A program made the translations under genes and the position numbers. 35,472 bases of DNA from Candidatus Nomurabacteria bacterium CG1_02_43_90 (lineage in GTDB: Bacteria; Patescibacteriota; Minisyncoccia; Phycocordibacterales; UBA1550), in assembly GCA_001871765.1 (NCBI GenBank), contig MNVN01000018.1, positions 1 through 35,472 of the forward strand, read 5' to 3'. How positions within the stretch are numbered: position 1 is the stretch's first letter; each line of letters starts with the position of its first letter. Below are positions 31,478-35,472 of this stretch, one piece after another. The notes below the pieces were generated by a model. The model did no database searches, was not told where the DNA came from, and saw nothing but the letters and a program-made list of their open reading frames with translations.

Positions 31478-32332
31478 TTAGGTTTCGACATAAATTAGCT
31501 CAACCCCCTGATCACGCAAATCCTTCACCCCGTTCAAGTTCGAGTATCCGCCAGTAAAAAATACCCGTTGTATACCCGAAACAGAGATCTGACTCGCACA
31601 AATTGCACAAGGGAATGTCGTGACGTAGAGGTCTGCACCCTCAACAGAGATACCTCTTTTTGCTGCCTCAGTAATAATGGCGGCCTCTCCATGAATTGAA
31701 GTATAGAGCTCAACGTGTTCTCCTGGACCAAAATTATTCCTGGGGTCACCGTCAATATAGGGGGCGTATTCATTCGGCAGATGTTTATTGTAGGCAACAA
31801 TAATTTGCCCATTTTTACATCGAGCCATCGCTGCGACCTGTCGCCACCAGTCAGAACTTTTTGCTTGCTCTTGAGGAAGTATTCGCATATACCGCGAAAT
31901 TTCTTCTGCTTCAGGAGAACCTTTGTGGATAATTCTGTCTGCATCGGGAATCGCAGGAGTAAATCCAACTGACCTGCTCCAATCCCACCGCAAAAAAGTA
32001 GTGACGAAGGTTACTTCTGCTCCCTCAAAATGCCTTGCATACACCACGCGCGAAATATCTTCGTCCGGCATTACCAAAACAACGTCTTCTGTTGATTTCT
32101 CAAGGGTACCTACCGCACGGGAAAACCGCCGAACGTTGTACCCAAAACACTCAAGAATTTTTGCAGTTTCCTCAAAGTGTAGCGCCCGAATTTCCCGTAC
32201 AAAACGAGTGAGGTCAGGAACATCAGACGCCTCTAAAAGAAAAATATCCTTTACCCCACTTTCCTTCAGGAAATCCATATATCCCCTATGTAACACGGGG
32301 ATATAGGCAACAACTACCTTGGTTTTTTTCAT
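31478..32332 (-). CDS. Deoxycytidylate-deaminase-like protein with a degenerate nucleotidyltransferase-like N-terminus
   Basis: A 284-residue two-domain protein. Residues about 170-284 are a zinc-dependent CDA/dCMP-deaminase domain: HGEAAII (zinc His and catalytic Glu, about residue 212) and TTFPCAIC (zinc Cys pair, about 241-244), then the GIQRVFF...GYSN tail. The first ~110 residues (VVVAYIPVLHRGYMDFLKE..GVKDIFLLEASD) line up in pattern with the HxGH nucleotidyltransferase encoded next to it (VVLTQGVFDLIHEGHGKYLERA), but the HxGH is HRGY. The catalytic motif is therefore lost while the Rossmann-like pattern remains. The start overlaps the upstream gene by four bases (ATGA), so translation is coupled. 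Likely dCMP to dUMP, feeding ThyA; other deaminase substrates are possible. Confidence 0.85.
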   Translation of the reverse strand: MKKTKVVVAYIPVLHRGYMDFLKESGVKDIFLLEASDVPDLTRFVREIRALHFEETAKILECFGYNVRRFSRAVGTLEKSTEDVVLVMPDEDISRVVYARHFEGAEVTFVTTFLRWDWSRSVGFTPAIPDADRIIHKGSPEAEEISRYMRILPQEQAKSSDWWRQVAAMARCKNGQIIVAYNKHLPNEYAPYIDGDPRNNFGPGEHVELYTSIHGEAAIITEAAKRGISVEGADLYVTTFPCAICASQISVSGIQRVFFTGGYSNLNGVKDLRDQGVELIYVET

Positions 32333-32931
32333 GACTTAACCCCCATTTCTCGATAGTACCGCTGTATCACTTCATTGATCTCTGCTTCCAATCCTGAGAC
32401 TCCATCAATCATGAGACCACGAATTCGAGCAGTGCTTGATGTTTCTGCTTGAGGCTCAAAAATCTCGACCCGCCCAACATGCTGTTCGGTTTCTCTTTGT
32501 TTCTCGAGGGGAAAGTCGTTGGTCGTCGTAGACATCACGAACACATCAGGATGAAGCGCTTTATGAAGATAGTCAACGTCTTGCTCCGATGCTTGAAGAG
32601 TCCTGAGGGTGACGATGTCCACTGACCGTAAAAACGTGAGCATCCTGAGTCGTTCTGATTCCGGAACAACTGGACGATTGTCCCCCTTGCGCTTACGTGT
32701 GTATTCGTCAGTATCCACACCAACAATAAGGACATCTCCTTGAGCTCTTGCTCGCTCGAGATACTTTCCATGCCCTTCGTGAATCAAGTCAAACACTCCT
32801 TGCGTAAGAACAACCTTGTAGCCCGCATCTTGCAATGCCTTTGTAATAAGCTTAAGTTCCTCGAGGTTAGGGATAAACCTTTCCTCAAAAGACGCAGCTG
32901 GTGAAAGAATACTTCGTATACTGGTAGCCAT
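32329..32931 (-). CDS. Cytidylyltransferase/RfaE-like nucleotidyltransferase
   Basis: A 200-residue protein of the HxGH cytidylyltransferase superfamily. Motifs: TQGVFDLIHEGHGKYLERA (His51, His54), DVLIVGVDTDEYTRKRKGDNRPVVPESERLRML, and SSTARIRGL (the ISSTxI-type motif). It resembles the ADP-heptose-synthase/glycerol-3-phosphate cytidylyltransferase type that activates a phosphorylated substrate with a nucleotide. The start at 32931 is chosen because AAGGAGG lies six bases upstream, the strongest Shine-Dalgarno in the window; the track's 32952 start would include that site. The substrate is unknown. It is coupled to the deaminase gene and probably acts in the same pathway. Confidence 0.88.
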   Translation of the reverse strand: MATSIRSILSPAASFEERFIPNLEELKLITKALQDAGYKVVLTQGVFDLIHEGHGKYLERARAQGDVLIVGVDTDEYTRKRKGDNRPVVPESERLRMLTFLRSVDIVTLRTLQASEQDVDYLHKALHPDVFVMSTTTNDFPLEKQRETEQHVGRVEIFEPQAETSSTARIRGLMIDGVSGLEAEINEVIQRYYREMGVKS

Positions 32932-33001
32932 TTGATACCTCCTTCTCTGCATTTAGTTTTAAATAACGATATTTCTACGTTGGATACTACGGTAAAGAGA
33001 C

Positions 33002-33049
33002 GCGAAAGTAAAGGGCGACAACCGTGCGGTTGTCGCCCTTTACTTTCGC
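33002..33049. terminator. Long terminator-like hairpin 1 (22-bp stem)
   Basis: GCGAAAGTAAAGGGCGACAACC and its exact complement around a GTGC loop (33002-33023 / 33028-33049). It lies between the L11 gene and the nucleotidyltransferase gene. It has no T-run, so it may be an RNA-stability stem or a relic of a terminator. Confidence 0.65.
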
Positions 33050-33055
33050 CAAATT

Positions 33056-33101
33056 AATCCAAAAGAAAAATCCGCCCGCGGGCGGATTTTTCTTTTGGAT
33101 T
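33056..33101. terminator. Long terminator-like hairpin 2 (46-nt perfect palindrome)
   Basis: AATCCAAAAGAAAAATCCGC... and its complement meet at CCCG/CGGG with no loop. It starts eight bases beyond the rplK stop and carries T-rich tails on both strands. It ends the secE-nusG-rplK transcript. Confidence 0.85.
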
Positions 33102-33108
33102 TTTAAGA

Positions 33109-33531
33109 TTACTTCACCTCGATTCCTGCGCTTCGTGCGGTACCGGAAATGATTTTCATTGCTGCTTCCACATCGTTGGCGGAAAGGTCAGGGAGCTTCT
33201 TTTCTGCGATTTCGCGGAGCTGTGCTTTAGTGATGGATGCAACAACGCTGGTTCCTGGTTTCTTTGAACCACTGGTTATCCCTGCAGCTTTGAGAACCAA
33301 GCCTGAAGCAGGAGGTGTCTTCATAACAAAGGAGAAGGTTCGATCCTCGTAGACGGTAATAACTACCGGTACCATGTCTCCCATTTTGTCCTTTGTTGCA
33401 TCGTTAAATTTTGTAACAAATTCACCAATGTTAACCCCTGCTTGTCCGAGTGCAGGCCCTAAAGGAGGCGCTGGTGTTGCCTTACCTGCGGGAATAACAA
33501 CCTTTACCTTTTTTGTAATTTTCTTTGCCAT
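33109..33531 (-). CDS. rplK: 50S ribosomal protein uL11
   Basis: A 140-residue L11 with [72 protein letters not shown] and the C-terminal [29 protein letters not shown]. It forms the GTPase-associated centre and is the last gene of secE-nusG-rplK here. The usual rplA (L1) does not follow; a double hairpin and an unrelated gene do. The leading sequence has no Shine-Dalgarno that I can see. Confidence 0.97.
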   Translation of the reverse strand: MAKKITKKVKVVIPAGKATPAPPLGPALGQAGVNIGEFVTKFNDATKDKMGDMVPVVITVYEDRTFSFVMKTPPASGLVLKAAGITSGSKKPGTSVVASITKAQLREIAEKKLPDLSANDVEAAMKIISGTARSAGIEVK

Positions 33532-33579
33532 AATAGTTTAGTAAGTCTACCTTAGTTTTCGGAATTTTTCAAGTATAAA

Positions 33580-34125
33580 TTAAATCTTCTTGATTTGAAG
33601 GAAATCAAGCTCTACGGGTGTATCGCGACCAAACATCGAAACGAGCACCTTCGCGCGACCACGTTCATTGTCCACTTCAGCAACTTTCCCTTCAAGATCC
33701 TTGAAAGGTCCGTCCACAATAGAAACCTGATCACCTACCACAAGATCAATATTGTGTTTTGGAGTACTGTCTGCCATACGACTGAAGAGTGCGTCCGCTT
33801 CTTCTCTTGCAAGAGGCACGGGGGTGACACCTGCTCCCACAAATCCCGTCACCCGAGGAGTGTTGCGTACCACATACCACGAATCATCAGTCACAATCAT
33901 GTCCACGAGAATATACCCGGGATAGATCTTTTCTTCCACTTCAACGCGCTTCCCTCCCTTCACTTTGATTTTTTTCTCCAAAGGAATGAGTACGTTAAAA
34001 ATCTTGTCCTCCATGCCGAGAGACTCAATACGCTGTTTCAAGTTACGAAGTACGGCATTCTCGTATCCTACATAGGTATGAATTGCATACCAATTGCGCT
34101 CTCCAGTTGTTTCTTGTTTTGCCAT
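33580..34125 (-). CDS. nusG: Transcription termination/antitermination factor NusG
   Basis: A 181-residue NusG. The NGN domain is seen in RNWYAIHTYVGYENAVLRNLKQRIESLGMEDKIFNVLIPLEKK...YPGYILVDMIVTDDSWYVVRNTPRVTGFVG, and the KOW domain in GDQVSIVDGPFKDLEGKVAEVDNERGRAKVLVSMFGRDTPVELDFLQIKKI. It couples RNA polymerase to ribosomes and Rho. The order secE-nusG-rplK is standard; gaps are 12 and 48 bases. Confidence 0.97.
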   Translation of the reverse strand: MAKQETTGERNWYAIHTYVGYENAVLRNLKQRIESLGMEDKIFNVLIPLEKKIKVKGGKRVEVEEKIYPGYILVDMIVTDDSWYVVRNTPRVTGFVGAGVTPVPLAREEADALFSRMADSTPKHNIDLVVGDQVSIVDGPFKDLEGKVAEVDNERGRAKVLVSMFGRDTPVELDFLQIKKI

Positions 34126-34137
34126 GAGATTAAAAAA

Positions 34138-34320
34138 TTAGCGAACAAAGAAGTTTTTAATAAGGGTCGTGAACAACGTATCAAAAGCACCGAGGTACAA
34201 CGAAGTTGCCACCGAGAGAATGATAACGAGTAGAGTAAACGCAATAGCCTGGTTGCGGGTTGGCCACGAGACATGTGCAAGTTCACCTTTTGATTCTTTG
34301 ATGTATTCAATAAATTGCAT
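34138..34320 (-). CDS. secE: Protein translocase subunit SecE
   Basis: A 60-residue SecE with one transmembrane helix: amphipathic FIEYIKESKGELAHVSWPTRNQA, then membrane segment FTLLVIILSVATSLYLGAFDTLFTTLI. It clamps SecY in the translocon. First gene of secE-nusG-rplK, 12 bases before nusG. Confidence 0.95.
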   Translation of the reverse strand: MQFIEYIKESKGELAHVSWPTRNQAIAFTLLVIILSVATSLYLGAFDTLFTTLIKNFFVR

Positions 34321-34354
34321 GGTAGTTTTGATTATTTTATTCTTCTCCTATCTA

Positions 34355-34380
34355 AAAAACCGCCCCGGAGGGCTTTCTTT
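34355..34380 (-). promoter_or_regulatory. Attenuator-like hairpin in the secE leader
   Basis: The minus-strand RNA reads AAAGCCC-UCCG-GGGCGGUUUUUU: a short GC stem with a UNCG-type tetraloop and a run of six U. It lies only about 5-25 nt after the predicted transcription start, before the secE ATG. It looks like a leader terminator (attenuator). Confidence 0.55.
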
Positions 34381-34381
34381 G

Positions 34382-34410
34382 ACTATACTCTCTCATGGAT
34401 GAGAAGTCAA
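34382..34410 (-). promoter_or_regulatory. Promoter of secE-nusG-rplK
   Basis: Minus-strand TTGACT (34405-34410), 17-base spacer, TATAGT (34382-34387): near-consensus. Confidence 0.75.
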
Positions 34411-34500
34411 GATACAGGGCAATCCATATATTGACTCCTCGGCTCAAGAATCAAAAAGATTACTTTTTCATTCTCCTCGGATCTACGTCGCCAATAGAAA

Positions 34501-34526
34501 TGCCCCGCAAGCAAGCTTGCGGGGCA
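34501..34526 (-). terminator. Terminator-like hairpin after the two-repeat protein gene
   Basis: TGCCCCGCAAGC - AA - GCTTGCGGGGCA, a perfect 12-bp stem. The minus-strand tail TTTCTATT is only moderately T-rich. It separates this gene from the secE promoter. Confidence 0.65.
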
Positions 34527-34556
34527 GAATTCCCTCCTATCGGTCCTTTCAGCCGA

Positions 34557-35381
34557 TTATTTTGGTTTGAGGAATGCGAGAAGCGCCTGACACCCAGCGT
34601 GGTTCAGCGTCTTCCCGTTGGTGATCAGGTCATGGGGCACAAACGTGCCTTTGGCGACCTTACCGAACAGAGGGTGCTTAGAATTAATCTCCATCACCTC
34701 AACGGCAAGGACTGCTGTTTTGTGACCTTTGCCGAGACGGCGAGGGTGGATTTCGTAAACAGCCAGCACGATGCGGTCCTCACCTTTCCCTAAGACATAT
34801 TTGCCAGGAGTTCCAGCAAGGATAACACTGAGAGTCGCATCGTCAGCGTGTGCCATTGCTTTTTGCTCTGTCTTCACGACATGGGCAACGGGCGCTTCCA
34901 CCAGCTTCACGACGGGTGCATGCGGGGGTTCTTTGACCCCTTGCGCGATGAGTGCGTCGTTGAGGATGTGAAAAAAGAACTCTTGAATGGCACGCTTATT
35001 CGAGCCTTCAGACAAGCCCGATTCAAAGCGAGGCATGTGTAACTGACGAACCAGCACATACATATCCTTTGGAGCACAGGATAAAATATTTCCCTGTGGA
35101 GCGCTGTGAACAAAAATGGCACGGGTATCCTTTTCAGGATTAATTTTTCGTACCGCCACGCAGACACCGTTGCCGAGGTCATACAAGCCACAAAACCCGC
35201 GAAACAGATGTTCCAAGTTGTCGGAAACAAGTTCCGGCTTTGTATTCTGTTTTGGCTTATAGCTAGCAGGCACGAGGCCTTTCGGCTTTGGTGGCTTCAC
35301 GTACTTCGGCTGATTGGCCACTGGTTTTACAGCGCTCTTATTTTGATTGGCTTGTGCTTGTTTCTTCTGGGTATTTGACAC
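34557..35381 (-). CDS. Unrecognised protein with two similar halves
   Basis: A 274-residue protein starting at a GTG (35381), supported by AAGGAG six bases upstream. Residues 1-45 are Lys/Gln/Pro-rich and probably disordered. Two ~80-residue segments then show the same layout: YDLGNGVCVAVRKINPEKDTRAIF...PKDMYVLV...NKRAIQEFFFHIL and YVLGKGEDRIVLAVYEIHPRRLGKGHKTAVLAVEV...PHDLI...NHAGCQALLAFL. They are joined by a Val/Ala/Pro-rich linker. This suggests an internal duplication of an alpha/beta domain. No known motif or membrane segment is seen. I do not recognise it. Confidence 0.75.
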   Translation of the reverse strand: MSNTQKKQAQANQNKSAVKPVANQPKYVKPPKPKGLVPASYKPKQNTKPELVSDNLEHLFRGFCGLYDLGNGVCVAVRKINPEKDTRAIFVHSAPQGNILSCAPKDMYVLVRQLHMPRFESGLSEGSNKRAIQEFFFHILNDALIAQGVKEPPHAPVVKLVEAPVAHVVKTEQKAMAHADDATLSVILAGTPGKYVLGKGEDRIVLAVYEIHPRRLGKGHKTAVLAVEVMEINSKHPLFGKVAKGTFVPHDLITNGKTLNHAGCQALLAFLKPK

Positions 35382-35438
35382 GTCGTTCTCCTTTGAAAAA
35401 GTTGAAAAAGTTTTTTACAATGTTCGAAAGCTAATATG

Positions 35439-35466
35439 AGCATAGCAGATTATAGGATTTTGTCAA
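35439..35466 (-). promoter_or_regulatory. Promoter of the two-repeat protein gene
   Basis: Minus-strand TTGACA (35461-35466), 16-base spacer, TATGCT (35439-35444), about 60 bases ahead of the GTG start. Confidence 0.55.
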
Positions 35467-35472
35467 GGGGCG

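Noticed and set aside
33595-34233. 212-residue plus-strand ORF
   Set aside because: Antisense shadow of nusG/secE.
34395-34793. 132-residue plus-strand ORF
   Set aside because: Runs across the secE promoter, a terminator and the 3' end of the two-repeat gene; no motif.
1-35472. Alternative genetic code (UGA read as an amino acid)
   Set aside because: All recognised proteins are full length under the standard bacterial code; UGA is used as a stop, for example in the nucleotidyltransferase gene overlapping the deaminase start.

Overview
The window looks like a chromosomal segment of a Candidate Phyla Radiation bacterium, most likely a Parcubacteria-type Patescibacterium. Several things point that way: small, dense housekeeping genes; mostly weak or absent Shine-Dalgarno sites; a huge Thr/Ser/Ala-rich surface protein with an N-terminal peptidoglycan-binding domain; a membrane-anchored multi-domain extracellular protein; an ftsK - small anchored protein - recA order; and ribosomal operons in which rplI and rplA are not found at their usual places. 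UGA is read as stop throughout. Placement is by gene content and protein style only; no 16S rRNA or tRNA gene was recognised.

Layout. 1-1.6 kb: a truncated anchored hypothetical protein, then a REP-associated Y1 transposase (RAYT) embedded in a family of GGAAGGCC-S-GGCCTTCC palindromes, one of them inside the transposase reading frame. 1.6-5.6 kb: a 1136-residue candidate S-layer protein with a long structured leader. 5.6-6.6 kb: a DeoR-like HTH regulator whose promoter is covered by a 40-nt palindrome, divergent from ftsK. 6.6-11.6 kb (+): ftsK, a small anchored protein, recA, efp. 11.6-13.2 kb (-): rpsF-ssb-rpsR with structured leaders. 13.2-18.1 kb (-): M16 peptidase, AI-2E/PerM-type permease, metG, tatD. 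18.3-28.1 kb (-): argS, ileS (with a histidine-phosphatase domain inserted), recO, a large extracellular protein, glycyl-tRNA synthetase and a small membrane protein. 28.1-29.8 kb (-): dut-glyA.

29.8-33 kb is the most unusual block. A divergent ThyA-family protein and a HIT-family protein sit on the plus strand, each behind nearly the same promoter. Facing them is a two-gene operon of a nucleotidylyltransferase and a dCMP-deaminase-like protein that carries its own degenerate nucleotidyltransferase-like N-terminus. Most of these genes have strong Shine-Dalgarno sites, unlike the housekeeping genes. With dut next door, they form a pyrimidine-nucleotide-centred neighbourhood that could be plain dTTP synthesis or something less ordinary. 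33-34.4 kb (-): secE-nusG-rplK with an attenuator-like leader hairpin. 34.5-35.4 kb (-): an unrecognised protein with two similar halves.

The strongest leads are the IleRS-phosphatase fusion, the ThyA/HIT/deaminase/nucleotidyltransferase island, the RAYT/REP family that entered its own gene, and the autoregulated HTH-ftsK divergent control region. All functional statements come from reading motifs by eye; no search was run.
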